Shown: in pieces, positions 10,691 to 22,001 of the stretch
How the letters are laid out: each line of letters opens with the position of its first letter
Position numbering within the stretch: the first letter of the stretch is position 1
Assembly: GCA_037176885.1 (NCBI GenBank)
Contig: JAWWNJ010000068.1
Location: 744,001-808,000, forward strand
DNA length: 64,000 nucleotides
From: Favolaschia claudopus
Lineage: Eukaryota; Basidiomycota; Agaricomycetes; Agaricales; Mycenaceae
Direction of reading: 5' to 3'
Translations under genes and position numbers: made by a program
The notes under the pieces: generated by a model
The model's database searches: none
Told to the model about the DNA's origin: nothing
What the model saw: the letters and a program-made list of their open reading frames with translations, nothing else

Positions 10691-12094
10691 ATGGGCAATG
10701 CCCACCTTGCACTCTTTTCCCCACTCTCCTTGGTCTTCCTACTGACCCTACTCGCTCTTTGCTCTGCCGTCCCAGCACCGGCACCGGACTACACCTTCAC
10801 ATTTCTTGGCCATACTGTGACCGTTCACACCCCGACCTTTCCGACGGGTAAATCTGGTAACGGCAATCCTTTTGGCAATGGGTTCGGCCACGGAGGAAAC
10901 CCGTTCAACCCATTCGATCCCCCGAAGGACCCGCCAGCTCCGCCGAAAACATCCACGTATGTCTAAGCTTTTATTGGTTTACTTAGATACTCATTGACAA
11001 TACTTCCCTGAAGCCCTACGCAAAAACCTACACCTCCACCTGCTCCACCACCTCCCCCTCCAACTTCCCAGAAACCCGATCCTCCCAAATCCCAAGCCAA
11101 TGTCGTACAGCCACAGAAATCCTCGACTCCTGCTAGTTCATCTCACCCCGCTTCCTCCTCCACCGTCAAGCAGACCTCTGACTCAGCCAAACCTACTATA
11201 CCCGCCGGCATCTCCACGGGGACCCAGTCAGAACCCATTCCCAAGGACCCTACGACGCTCCCCGCTTCGTCTCCCACTGCCTCGCCTGTGTCCGCTTCCT
11301 CCTCCAAACCCATCGCAGCGATCATTATTCCAATCATCGTAGTGGTTATTCTCCTGCTACTCGCCCTCGCTGCACTGTTCGTACGCCGCCGACGTGCCCG
11401 CGCACGCGCCGAGGAAGCTGCCACGCCGCCAATGTCTCAGTGGCTTGGCAACGAGAAAGGTGAAGGTGCATGGAGTCGTCTCGACATGGCTTCGCGTTAC
11501 GACCTTGCGTCCCCCGCTGGATCCTTCCGCCCGAACGCGTCCCCCTCACCCACCCCACGCACAATGAGTGGCGGCCCTGCGACTATCACCCCTTACCTTG
11601 GTGCCGCAATGTCCGTGTCGACTTTCACCACGCCGCCAGCGTCCACGTCCGGACACTCCATCGACGACCCGTCGTACGCCCGACATAGCCCGGAGTTCCC
11701 TGAGGACAACGGGTCAGGGATGTTGACACCGTCGACCGCTGCACCCACGGCCGGACACGGGAGCACTCCTTATCTCCCCGACGCATCGGAATATGCGGCG
11801 TACCCATTCCCCGTGCCCCCGTCCCATGACCCGTACGAACACACCGCACCAGGCGATGTAGACGACCGCCGTCAGTCTTCCGGGACGCGTGGCGCTCGGA
11901 CGGAGGATGGGCATTCGTTGTTTGCCGCGGATTCGCCGTTTGAGATGGGAACTGATTTCCAGGATGAGCCGGCTCTGGCGGAGTCTCGCCCGACGTCGTT
12001 GGATGCGCCGAGGGGGAGCACGTTGTTGGCGTATACGAGGGACTCGCGTGCTGTGCCGGATGAGTTCGATCCTAGGCATTCGCAATTGATGTGA
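10691..12094 (+). CDS. Single-pass membrane protein with S/T/P-rich ectodomain (448 aa)
   Basis: Two exons, 10691-10956 and 11014-12094, joined in phase across a 57-bp intron (GTATGT to AAG). A signal peptide (LVFLLTLLALCSAVPAPAP) opens the protein. A G/N/P-rich stretch, a polyproline run and a long Ser/Thr/Pro segment suited to O-mannosylation follow. A single transmembrane helix (AAIIIPIIVVVILLLLALAA) is followed by a stop-transfer cluster of arginines (VRRRRARARAEE) and a cytosolic tail of about 240 residues rich in S, P and D. This layout resembles fungal Mid2/Wsc/Skg6-type surface sensors, but no cysteine-rich WSC domain is seen. It is a distant relative in design of the cluster at 47-62 kb. 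Confidence 0.8.
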
Positions 12095-12783
12095 GGCACC
12101 ACTAACACATGAAATCACCGTGCCTCTCTATCAATTCCGCCTGCTCTCGCGCTCCGTCGTATCCACGCCCACTCGTCCCTCACCGCTCCAAGCTTCCCGC
12201 ACCTGCCTAGACTCCATCGCTGTTGTTTGTTGTCCGCCTCCCCCTCTCAGCTTGCTTTGCTACTTGCTTGCTCGCTCTGCTATCCCACATACTCAAGTAC
12301 ATTACGCTCCATTTTTCATGCTGCCTTCACGTTCACGCTTCGGCCTCGCTTGAGGCTTTTTTTGGTGTTTTGATGCCTTGCCGTTCACGGTCTTCCTCGT
12401 ACATCCTTTGTCTCATTCTTCGTCTGATCTCGAGGCTCAGGCGTGCTCGACGCTCTACCTATACATACACACGTTGTCTTGGGTTCCCCCTCGTCTGGAG
12501 AAGTACATACTACCTGGGAAACTGGTCTACTTGTTTATTTCGTTGTACATGTAATGTTATTGCTATAGTTATGCTAAATAGACCCCGAAACTCACGCTTT
12601 TTTCGAGGTGACCTCACTCTCACCCCCTCGAAAATTTCTAGCAAAAAAGCCAATGAGGCAATATTGGCGCCTTCTGATTGGCTGGGACCGATAAGGAAAA
12701 TTTGGAGGACCTCCCCGGTCACGGTCAGCTCAGAAAAACCTTACTCGGCTTGCCTTCTACCTTCACCTTCTCGCCCCCCACCA
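12095..12783. other. Intergenic region upstream of the ZIP gene
   Basis: About 690 bases, pyrimidine-rich in its first half. No zinc-response element could be named with confidence, and no gene is supported. Confidence 0.4.
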
Positions 12784-14359
12784 ATGTCGTCTGATTCTGA
12801 CGATTGTAGCGCTGTTAACAATCCGGACACCTACTTGCACCTGCGAATAGCGTCTGTGTTCATCGTCCTCGTATGCGCGACGGCGGGGACATTATTTCCT
12901 GTGCTGGCACGACGCTCGAAGTGGTTACATGTTCCCAAAAGCGTATTCGAGTGAGTTAAGATTAATTCGTCTCCAATGGTGCGTTAACGAGGCCGCACGA
13001 TGTGTAGTTTTGCCAAATATTTCGGATCGGGAGTGATCGTAGGTTTTTCGTATCTTGTTCGAAGAAAAGTATTCAAAAAATCCCCATTGTTTGCAGATTG
13101 CGACTGCATTCATACATCTATTATCACCAGGGCTGGAGGAATTGTCGTCTCCATGTTTGTCGCCCGGGTGGTCAGAATACGTATGTGACTAATACCACCA
13201 CAAATCGCCACACTCACCCATCAAAACATAGCCATATGCACTAGCGCTATGCTTGCTGAGCATATTCTCCATATTCATTGTAGAGCTCATTGCGTTCCGA
13301 TGGGGGACCTCAAAACTTGCCAAGCTAGGCCTGCGTCATGGTAAGTGATTCGGTGGTAACAGTCAGGTCGATATCGTTAGCAACGATACAATTTGAGCAA
13401 AGCTGGAGCACGCGCCCAGCGGAGGTCACGCTGGGAAGAGTGAATCCACTCTCCACCAAATTGTAGCTGGATCTATGTCATTCGGCGCAATGTTACTCGA
13501 AACCTATCGATGTCGACTGCACTGTACTGGGTGGATCCATGGACATGTTCCTGACTGAAAAACACAGACCCGCACGGACATTACACGGGCTCGCATGCTG
13601 CCCACGGCCCCGAAGGCACTCAAACGCCTCCAAAAGAAACTAGTGACATCGAGGAACAACGACACCACCACCACCACGGACATGGCCATGGAGAGCTATC
13701 GCATCTCGATGACTCTGCCGCCGCCCAAATAGTCGGTATCGCGATACTGGAATTCGGCGTATTATTACACAGGTGAGCAACTTTGACATCTTCCCCTCGA
13801 CAGAATTTGACCTCAACCCGCAGCGTCCTCATTGGACTAACACTTGCCGTCGACGAGGGATTCAAAATCCTCTTCGTCGTCATCGTCTTCCACCGTCCGT
13901 GTATTCCTCTCTTTGCGTCTTCCTGCGCTGATGATCATGTCTACAGAAACATTTGAAGGTCTCGGCCTAGGATCCCGACTAGCCTTCATTAAGCTGCCAC
14001 CACGGTACAACTACGTACCCATCCTCGCCGCGATCATATACGGGCTCAGCACGCCCGTCGGTATCGCTGTCGGACTCGGGCTACGCAGCTCGTACAACCC
14101 GGGCAGCGCGACCGCCTCCATCGTCAGCGGTGTGCTCGACTCGCTGAGCGCAGGTATACTCATATACACGGGGCTCGTTGAGGTGTGTGCTGTCTTCCGC
14201 TACTTCCTTTCCATGTGGCTCAATATACCGCAGCTCCTCGCGCACGAATTCCTATTCAACAAGGAGATGATGAACAGCTCGAACGGAAAGCTGGTGTACG
14301 CGTTGGGGACGATGCTGCTAGGGTGCGGACTGATGGCGTTGCTGGGGAAGTGGGCATAG
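12784..14359 (+). CDS. ZIP-family zinc (iron) transporter, 8 exons, 342 aa
   Basis: Plasma-membrane metal uptake protein of the ZIP family (Zrt1/Zrt2 type), moving zinc into the cytosol. Exons are 12784-12950, 13008-13038, 13097-13180, 13232-13340, 13568-13772, 13824-13894, 13947-14182 and 14234-14359; all phases join and total 1,029 bases with the stop. Membrane segments lie at IASVFIVLVCATAGTLFPVL, GVIIATAFIHLL, YALALCLLSIFSIFIVELIA, IVGIAILEFGVLLH and in the C-terminal third. The metal-binding loop is histidine-rich (QRHHHHHGHGHGE). The signature helices carry ILEFGVLLHSVLIG and LLAHEFLFN with the expected His and Glu. The intron 13341-13567 is unusually long (227 bp). The intron 14183-14233 has a length divisible by three and no stop, so the unspliced frame reads through it. 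Confidence 0.93.
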
Positions 14360-14551
14360 GACAGTTACTGCTGCCACCAGTTGTTTGTACGATATCGCAT
14401 TTCGCATTGCTCATCGCTCTGCTTTCGACGTATTTTTATTAAATTTCCCGGCCGCTATACAGTTTAGGATGTACTTACATACCATCTAGATAGAATAGTT
14501 CGCAATGAAAAGAGGATGTGACCAAAACATTGTATCAAAAATCCCTCCGTG

Positions 14552-16174
14552 TCAGTCTTGGGTCGAGTTCCAGAATCCCATCATCGCCTCAGATAAGTCA
14601 TACGAATCTGTGTACAGGCGAAAGTCCGGCTCGACCATCCTCTGGTACACCTGTGAGGTGTGTTTCTCCAGCGTGAGGTGCATGCCTTGCTGACGAAGTG
14701 TTTCCATCCGCTCACGAGTGCTCTCTGAGGTAACGAATTTTGCCACGTAAATGTGCAAAGCACGCAGGCCCCTGCGCCACTGGCCCTCAATCGTGTGCAT
14801 GAGCTCGTCCTGGTCAAGCGGACCGCCGATGTCGGTGCTGCTCTGGGGACCGAGACACAGCGCGAGAGTGTGCAGGCAAGGAAGACCGTCGCTCGTGCTA
14901 TCTTGGCTTTGCTGGAGCTCGAAAGGTGCAGCTGCAGATGAAGTTCGCAATACCTTGAACATGGCGGGAGCCGAGTTCATGGGAAGATACACACAAAGCG
15001 AAGTGACGGTGGGTATCGAGTGCATGAAGGAGTCAAGATCGACCGTGACCGCGCGCGGCGGTGCACCGACGAACAGTTTCTGCAAGCTGGGAAATTTACT
15101 GAGCTGGTCGTATAGCTCGGGGATGTGATCACAACAGTATAATTGTTGGAGTGCAGGGGTTTCAAGAAAATCCAGAACTTTGTTATGGATGACGGCGAGG
15201 CGCGAGAGATTAGGAAGGTGAATTTTGGTTTCGGTAGAGACGGGATGAAAGGGGAAGGTTAAGCTAAGCACGCAGTCCACGAGATTGTTCGCAATGCTCA
15301 AGACATCTATATGGCGCTCCCATGAATTTTTTGCTCCATATCGACGAAGACTCGTAATGTCCACAGCAAAATCGACTGGAGTGTTTTCCGTGCTTTTCAT
15401 GTTGAGGAAGACCTCTTCCAATCTCGGGCAGGAGTCAAAAACGTTCTGAATGCCCTCGTTCCCTGGCTTGTAAACCAAGATCTCCAACGTACGCAGAGCA
15501 GGAAACCCTGTCAGTGCGCTCCGGGTGGTCAGTGATTTGTATAAAGCCGGAGTGCCGGAAATAACGAGCTCCTCCCAGCGACCGATGTGCGGAATCAGAC
15601 GGCCGATCGCGCGATACTCGACCTCTGAGAGCCGAGTGGTAGAGGAGGGGAAGAAAATGAGTTTGAGAGGGGCATTCTGCGAGCGATCGATGTGCGTTTG
15701 CACAATGGAAAGAATTCCTGCTCCACGCTTCGAGGTTGACCGGCGCCCTTTCCGAAAATCGAGCGGAAGGAATGCCCAAAGACTGGGTTGTGAGAGCGCG
15801 ATGCTGCGCCACCCACTGCACACCGCGCTAAGCAGCCAAGGCCCCAACTGCGTATCTACCAAGTAGAAATTGCTGGAATCCTTCAGGATCTCGCAAGGTT
15901 GGACAGCCTGTGTGAATATCTCCGACATGAGCTCTGTCGGAAAGCGGCGGAGCGGCGAAACAGCCCCTTGATGTTTTCGTATGTCGACATCGAGGGCACT
16001 GCGCTCATCGCGAAGCAGGTCGAATCCGGCCTTGAGTGGATCTATTATATCATCCAAGAATGCGCGACGCGCACTTGCTCGCTCGATGAAGTCTCGAAGA
16101 GCAGGGAGATCGTGCTCCGCTGGTGGGATGTTGGTGTCTAGAATGTCGGTGGATATCATGCTGGGCTCTATCAT
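14552..16174 (-). CDS. F-box protein, intact (540 aa)
   Basis: Likely SCF ubiquitin-ligase adaptor, convergent with the ZIP gene. The frame is open upstream to 16369, but the ATG at 16174 (MIEPSMISTDILDTNIPP) fits the family's start, a few residues before DILDTN, and is preferred. The leader is followed by a coiled coil and the F-box core LRRFPTELMSEIF at about residues 80-95. The C-terminal LRR-like part has the family blocks LETPALQQLYCCDHIPELY, FMHSIPTVTSLCVYLPMN and DQDELMHTIEGQWRRG. No frameshift was seen. It differs from its neighbours more than they do from each other and has no partner in the mirrored arm, so it appears to lie just outside the inverted duplication. Confidence 0.85.
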   Translation of the reverse strand: MIEPSMISTDILDTNIPPAEHDLPALRDFIERASARRAFLDDIIDPLKAGFDLLRDERSALDVDIRKHQGAVSPLRRFPTELMSEIFTQAVQPCEILKDSSNFYLVDTQLGPWLLSAVCSGWRSIALSQPSLWAFLPLDFRKGRRSTSKRGAGILSIVQTHIDRSQNAPLKLIFFPSSTTRLSEVEYRAIGRLIPHIGRWEELVISGTPALYKSLTTRSALTGFPALRTLEILVYKPGNEGIQNVFDSCPRLEEVFLNMKSTENTPVDFAVDITSLRRYGAKNSWERHIDVLSIANNLVDCVLSLTFPFHPVSTETKIHLPNLSRLAVIHNKVLDFLETPALQQLYCCDHIPELYDQLSKFPSLQKLFVGAPPRAVTVDLDSFMHSIPTVTSLCVYLPMNSAPAMFKVLRTSSAAAPFELQQSQDSTSDGLPCLHTLALCLGPQSSTDIGGPLDQDELMHTIEGQWRRGLRALHIYVAKFVTSESTRERMETLRQQGMHLTLEKHTSQVYQRMVEPDFRLYTDSYDLSEAMMGFWNSTQD

Positions 16175-16366
16175 GCTGCGTGTAGATGATGGGAGTGCAG
16201 AAGTAATCACTGCGAGAGATTTGTAGAACGGCAGATGAGGTGGGCAAACTTGAATCGTACACACTAGAAGAGTCTGAAGTCGGTGTGCGAAAGCGGAGTG
16301 TTCAGGGGTCGAGCAAAGTACAACAGATGCAAATAGCGTGAACGATTTTTCTCCCTCAAAGCTATA

Positions 16367-16395
16367 CAAAGCTTGTTAAAACGAGACAAGCTTTG
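16367..16395. promoter_or_regulatory. Perfect 10-bp hairpin upstream of the F-box gene
   Basis: CAAAGCTTGT, a 9-base loop, then ACAAGCTTTG. The palindrome lies about 190 bases upstream of the chosen start at 16174. It could be a protein-binding site or chance; there is no conservation evidence. Confidence 0.35.
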
Positions 16396-16537
16396 AAATT
16401 GGTGAGTAGGTACAGGAAGATTTTGATCGTTGCGACAAACGATAGCACAATTGCCGCCCCAACACACGAGAGCACCGAACACCCTCCTCCCAGCGACTAC
16501 TGAGTATAGTTAATCGGTACGCAGTAGTGAAGACCGT

Positions 16538-18109
16538 TCATTCTAGCATCAGATCCACAATCGCATACTCGTCGCTGTACAAGCAAAAATCACGAGGAAC
16601 CATTCTTTGATACAAATGCATCGAATGGGTCTCCAAAACAAACTTCATTCCTTCCTGGCGCAATGCTTCTATGCGCCTGAGCGTACTGTCTGAGGGACCA
16701 AATCTCATGGCATAGATCTGGAAGGAGCGTAGCTGACCGCCACGCCACCGTGCTTCCACCATGCACATTAACTTGTCCTGGTCGATGGGCTCGCCCAGTG
16801 TGGTATCGCTTTCCGGTCCAAAGCACAGTCCGAGGGTGTGTAGCGCAGGAAGATTGGGGATGTCTTGGTTCTGGCAGGAAGGCGAGGAAAGGAGCTCGAA
16901 TAGGGTGGAAGAGTAGTTCATGGGAAGATACATACAGAGAGCGGTGAGAGCGGGCACAGAGTGCATGAAGGACCGAAGGTCGACAGGGATCCGCGGTTCA
17001 CCAACGAACAGTTTCCGCAACCTGGGTAACTCCCTGAGTCGACCGTGCAGATCTGCGGTATGCTCAGAGCAGTACAGCTCCCGCAGTGCTGGGGTGTCCA
17101 AGACATGGAGGGGGTTGACGTCTGTAACGGCGAGGCGACAGAGACGGGAAAGCGATATCTTATCTCCCGTTCCGAAGGGATTCAAGGATTCTGTGACAGA
17201 AAGCACACAGTCCACGAGATCGCTCGCAGAGCGCAAGACGTCTACATGTCGTCTCCATGGATTTTGTGCTCCGTATCGGCGCAGACTTGAGGTGTCTAGA
17301 CTAAAGACAACCGGCGTATTGTCAGTGGTTCTGGTATTGACAAAAGCCTCTTCTAATCTGGGGCAAAAGGCAAATACGTTGCGGATGTCCAGCTCAACGA
17401 ATTCGTCCTGGTCGTAAACGGTGATGTCCAATTTACGCAGAGCAAGAAATTCCGCGCTCCAGGTGCACAAGGATTCGTAAATCGCCGGAGTGCCATAGAA
17501 AACCACCTCCTCCCAGCGTGCGATGTGCGGAATGAGAAGATCAAGCACTTGCTGCTCGAGGTCTGTGATACGGTGCTCATAGAAAGGCATGAAAACGAGC
17601 TTGAGCGGAGCGTGACGGGAGCGATCGACATGAATTTTCACTGCTGAGAGAGTTTCTTCAACGGGCACAAATTCCGGCCTCGTTTCCTCGAAGTTGAGCG
17701 GGAAAAAAGTCCAAAGACTAGACTGCGAGAGCGCGATCCTGCGCCACCGGCTGCACACTGCACTAAGAAGTATTGGTCCCGACTTCATATCCATGGAATG
17801 CTGATGCGTGAAGCTGAGCTGGACTGCGTAGGTGAATATGAGTGACAGAATCTCTGTTGGCAGGTGGCGGAGTGGCGAAATGGCTCCTTCGTGTTTTTGA
17901 ATCTCCAAGTCGAGAGTATTTCGTTCCTCGAGAAGCCTGTCGAGTTCGGCCTTCAACGGGGAGATTTTGGAGTCTAGAAATGCGCGACGCGCGCTTCCCC
18001 GAGCCACGAAATCTCGGAGAGCAAGGAAATCATGCTCAGCGGGTGGATTGTTGGTGTCCAAGATGTCTTTGGATATCGTGCTAGGTTCTACAGGTATGGG
18101 TTCTGGCAT
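16538..18109 (-). CDS. F-box protein, intact (523 aa), outer gene of the left arm
   Basis: Likely SCF ubiquitin-ligase adaptor. It starts at the ATG at 18109 (MPEPIPVEPSTISKDILDTN), whose sequence is nearly repeated at the start of its mirror partner at 44933. The leader occupies residues 15-35, a coiled coil about 48-74 and the F-box core LRHLPTEILSLIF about 80-92. The LRR-like C-terminal half has LDTPALRELYCSEHTADLHG, FMHSVPALTALCMYLPMN and DQDKLMCMVEARWRGG. The frame is open throughout, and conservation with the partner extends over the whole length, which argues that both are still under constraint or that the duplication is recent. Confidence 0.87.
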   Translation of the reverse strand: MPEPIPVEPSTISKDILDTNNPPAEHDFLALRDFVARGSARRAFLDSKISPLKAELDRLLEERNTLDLEIQKHEGAISPLRHLPTEILSLIFTYAVQLSFTHQHSMDMKSGPILLSAVCSRWRRIALSQSSLWTFFPLNFEETRPEFVPVEETLSAVKIHVDRSRHAPLKLVFMPFYEHRITDLEQQVLDLLIPHIARWEEVVFYGTPAIYESLCTWSAEFLALRKLDITVYDQDEFVELDIRNVFAFCPRLEEAFVNTRTTDNTPVVFSLDTSSLRRYGAQNPWRRHVDVLRSASDLVDCVLSVTESLNPFGTGDKISLSRLCRLAVTDVNPLHVLDTPALRELYCSEHTADLHGRLRELPRLRKLFVGEPRIPVDLRSFMHSVPALTALCMYLPMNYSSTLFELLSSPSCQNQDIPNLPALHTLGLCFGPESDTTLGEPIDQDKLMCMVEARWRGGQLRSFQIYAMRFGPSDSTLRRIEALRQEGMKFVLETHSMHLYQRMVPRDFCLYSDEYAIVDLMLE

Positions 18110-18402
18110 CTGTATGGAGGATGCTTGCTCGATGTCAATGGGTTCGATAAGTACAGGTCTGAGTCAGGCTCGGCCGAAATCGCGATGATAGCCTTTTAAG
18201 TGATTTTGCAGCTGAACCCAAGGAAAAGAAAGTTCAGGCACCGCACCGACACCGCTATCGTTACCGACAACCACGCCAACTACGCAGCTATTGGGTGCTA
18301 AGGTCGTGGTGGTTGTGAAAGAGAAGATCGGGTAACAACATGCGTATACGTAAACATTGAATAACCCAGAAATGCCAATAAGTAACTCCGAAATAATTCG
18401 AA

Positions 18403-19137
18403 CTACGTTGTAGAAAACGAATAACAGCCACCGGCTTCCATGCTATCGTTTACCAGACCGTACCCATCGTCGTACAAACGAAAATCATGGGGAACCATTC
18501 CTTCGTACAAGCACCTGGAAGTATATTCGAAATCGATGTCCATGCCTTCCCGTCGCAAGGTTTCAACGCGGTTCAGCGTGCTCTCGGAGGGTCTGAACTT
18601 CATGGCGTACATCCGGAAGGACCGCAGTTGACCATGCCGCCACTGCGCCTCCACCGCGCGCATGAGCTGGTCCTGGTCAATGGACTTGCCGAGGCCCTTC
18701 TGCCAGTCCTCCGGGTCTGGGCCGAAACACAGGCCAAGGTGTGCAGGGCGGGAAAGTCGATAGTCAAGTCTTTGTCCTCGCTCGCCGGTGTGCAATATTG
18801 TTCGAGCAATTCAAATATGGCCGAGGCCGAGTTCATGCAGAGATACATACAGAGAGAAGTGACGGTTCGCACGGAGCGCATGAAAGACGGCCAGTCGTCA
18901 ATGTATGATTCACCGACGAACAGCTTTCGCAGCTCGGAGAACTGACTGAGGTGGTGGTCCAGCTCCATGGCGCTGTAGTAAGGACAGTGCAATTCCTGCA
19001 AGGCGGGGGTGTCCAAGAGGTCGAGGAGTCGAAGATCCGACACGGAGAGTGACCAAACAATGGGACAACGGAAAGCCTTGAAAAGCTCGGTACGCATGCC
19101 AGACTCAGGTCGAATATACTAGGAGAAGGTAGCTTGA
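18403..19137 (-). pseudogene. 5'-truncated F-box gene (C-terminal part only)
   Basis: Only the last 40 percent or so of an F-box protein remains. It begins near VSDLRLLDLLDTPALQELHC and continues to the ending LYDDGYGLVNDSMEAGG...YSFSTT. A frameshift near 18740 (after FPALHTLACVSA) separates two open pieces. The intact mirror partner at 42889-44640 ends in almost the same words (YDDGYGLEEDSMRHGECYSF). About 1.1 kb carrying the leader, coiled coil and F-box is missing, so the remnant sits directly behind the SDR stop codon. It cannot act as an F-box protein. Confidence 0.85.
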
Positions 19138-19200
19138 GGATGGGCCGGCGAGGGGTTGAGGAGAGAGGGCAATACGGTGCGGAGATATTAGACATGACAT

Positions 19201-20155
19201 TCATTGGAGCGAAAGCTTTGCCTTCAGCAGGTCCTTCTCGACTATCTCCGTCTTTCTTTTCACCAGCTCATCAACATCCCACCGTGCGTTCAGGAGCCTA
19301 CCACCCAACCAAGTCTTTTCCGCCGCGTCCTTGCTAAGCCATACACACGCCGCACCGCAGAGCTCAGGATCGTCCGTCAAATAAGGCTGGAACACTTCTG
19401 GAGCGGTGTCGATCGCCTGCTCAGAGGCGACCGCGCCGGGGTGGATGCTCGTCGCGAGTAGCCCACGCTGCACTTGCTGCTCGTGAATGTGCTCGACCAG
19501 CTTGAGTTGAGCCGTCTTGCTGACGCAGTATTGGGCATTGGCGATGGGGCCGCGGACGATGAGTGCTGCGATGGAACCGACTGCGAGGAAGGACTTGGCT
19601 TGGGACGACGATGCGAGGAGGATGGGGATGAAGTAGTGCGCGACGAGGTAGGTGCCGAAGTAGTTGACGTCGGTCACTTGCTTGAAAATCTCTGGGTCTC
19701 CTTGGGTGATATCTAATGTTACGGGGCCGGAGCTGTTGGCGTAAAAATTAGCGGACAGAAATAACGCGGTAATTTTGAGCCTACATTCCGGAGCACACAA
19801 CAACAGAGTCGAGCCTCCCACCAAACTGACTGTTCACCTTCTCCGCAATCGCCTCCACGTCTTCGATCTTGGCTATGTCGCACTGAACAACCTCTGCATT
19901 CACACCTTGGCGTAGAGTAGCACACTTGGCCGCCACTTCAGCTAGCTTCTCCACCCTCCTAGAAGCTAACACGATGTTCGCTGCGCCAGCTTTTGCATAC
20001 GCGTACGCAATCCCAGCACCGATAGCTCCAGAGGCCCCGAATATGCATACGGTGAAGCCGTTTGGAAGCGTGACTGACCCGGGGTCGATGGAGGGGTAGA
20101 TACTGCTGTGGGTAGGAGATATGAAGGAGTCGATGCCCTGAGATCCCCAATTCAT
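19201..20155 (-). CDS. Short-chain dehydrogenase/reductase, intact (300 aa)
   Basis: NAD(P)-dependent oxidoreductase of the SDR family; the substrate is unknown. Exon 1 runs 20155-19785 and exon 2 19732-19201, with a 52-bp intron; the join restores VVCSGISGPVTLDITQGD and gives 301 codons. The Rossmann dinucleotide motif is complete (VCIFGASGAIGAGIAYAYA, about residues 35-53). ASRR after strand two suggests NADP preference. DVNYFGTYLVAH, the catalytic Ser in AVGSIAAL and the YCVSK box (Tyr and Lys) follow, then the GLLATSIHPGAV segment after the active site. It is the functional copy of the pair; the mirror copy at 41872 is broken. Confidence 0.9.
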
Positions 20156-21281
20156 GGCTGGAAGAAATCGAATGCAAGTTTGGCTGGGAAGGATGATATC
20201 GATCCCAAAATCGAGTCATCAACTTCTCCACTCAACCTCGACTCCACTCGATTTTTCCGGGTCCGAGACCGTGGCAGAAATTGCGAGATCGCATAGCGAT
20301 GGCAAAAGCCAACCTGGATTATCGACAGCTTGGAGTCTTGAATACATAACCTTGGGCGTGGTTTTGCAGGGTAGAGATGCTCGTCAGCTCCCAGTGTTCG
20401 GTATAACACAGTAAATGCAAATTAATCGAAAGCCTTCAGGCAGTACACGTCGAGTTGGAGAATCGTCGTTGAAAAGATGCGTGTACCTTTAATGTCCCCG
20501 GGTATTCCTTTTCTGTCCCGGCGATCATATTTCTGTCCTTCTGATCAGGCAGCTATGTCCACGGCACCAATGATTCTTGTCCCTCTGCTCAGAGATTTCT
20601 GTCCCTTTGCTCAAACAAATATAGCTGCTTGTTATAATTATTCATACCACAGTATAAGGAATTAAGGTCCTTTTCCTAAGCAATTTACGTCCTCCGGTCA
20701 TCACTTTCTCGTCCGGCCATCATTTGATTTCGGTCCGCCCGACAAGCACTTTCTGTCCGATCTTTATGGATCTCACCAAGGGTCCTACCAAACCTTTTGA
20801 TGTTGGATACCTTCATGATCCGTTTTCGAAGCAGATTCCAGGAAAATTGTTTCTGAGGCCATATCTCGGAATCCTAGGGCTGTACAGCGCAAACAAGTAG
20901 AGGTTCCCAATTAGGAAACCTCAGTAGTTCGAATCCCGCCGGATTGAAGAATTCATTGCATGGAAGTAACAAAAGTGTCCAGGTCCTTCTATTTGGGACC
21001 CATAAATGTCAGCTCAGTGTATGTGGCACATATTAGGGTTATTCACACCTCACCTTTTTGGTTCCCTTTTTGCGTCCTTTTTGCTCTCCTTTTTCTCTTC
21101 CTTTTTGCTGATTTTGCATTTTGGTCAAAAAAGCTCGGTAGAACTTCTTTCTTTTTGTAAACTTTACCTCTTTACACCTCTGAATAGAAAAGTCAACATG
21201 TACTAGGCAAGGAATGAAAGGAATGTGGAAAAGGAAGAAAGTCGAGTCGAAAAATGTAGGTAAAAAGGGAGTTCTGAGCGG

Positions 21282-21990
21282 GGATAATTCTAATTGGCAA
21301 CCCGGTTTGTTTGGCAACCCCATACTTTTTCCGGGGGTTGCCAAATAGAACAAAGATGGCATCAAATGTGCCGCGCTGCCGAGGGTCTGCTCTGTGCAAA
21401 ATCTATCAAGTCTGCACGGAGGTGAATCCTACTAGTGGAAGTAGACGAGAAAAGGGAGCTTGAATGTCATATTATTCAATTTCTTGACACCATGGCCAGC
21501 TCCAACAACACTCATTCCTCACTGCCGGCTGGCCGGCAGAGAGTGGACAATTGACGTCCATACCTTCCTGTTCCCTACGACCATTGTCCATTGCTTATGA
21601 AATTAGATGTCCTTGTCTCCTCTATGAGTGCCCTCTATCATTTATTGACCCGAGTTGCATCCAAAAATCGTTGTCTTTGGCTGAGTTCGGAATGGTTCTC
21701 AATGATTGCCGGCTTAATCCAACCATACTCAAATTTCAGATAGGCCCGGGAAAGCTTGCTCATCTGCCCACCATAACATACTCAGCCTGCTATAGTCCTG
21801 GGAGACCACTGGCTGTACAAAAGGCTGACCATTCAACTGTTCATACTTGAATCGAACTATGGACAACCTCTGATCATGGGCTCGATCAGTTCCGGCCGAT
21901 ATGCCGTCGGCAGCAGGGGTTGCCAAATAGAAAAATTCTATTCGGCAACCCCAAACTAGCTGGCAACCGGGTTGCCAAATAGAATTATCC
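21282..21990. mobile_element. 709-bp MITE with 9-bp target-site duplication
   Basis: Terminal inverted repeats begin GGATAATTCTAATTGGCAAC on the left and GGATAATTCTATTTGGCAAC on the right (read as reverse complement), with similarity running a few bases further. The nine bases TCTGAGCGG flank both ends directly (21273-21281 and 21991-21999). Further GGCAACCCC / GGGGTTGCC words lie near both ends. It has no coding capacity. A 9-bp duplication is typical of Mutator-like (MULE) transposition. Confidence 0.85.
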
Positions 21991-22001
21991 TCTGAGCGGA
22001 G

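Noticed and set aside
20915..20945. tRNA-like word GTTCGAATCC (B box)
   Set aside because: The five bases before the loop do not pair with those after it, and no A box or acceptor stem is seen upstream. Not a tRNA gene.
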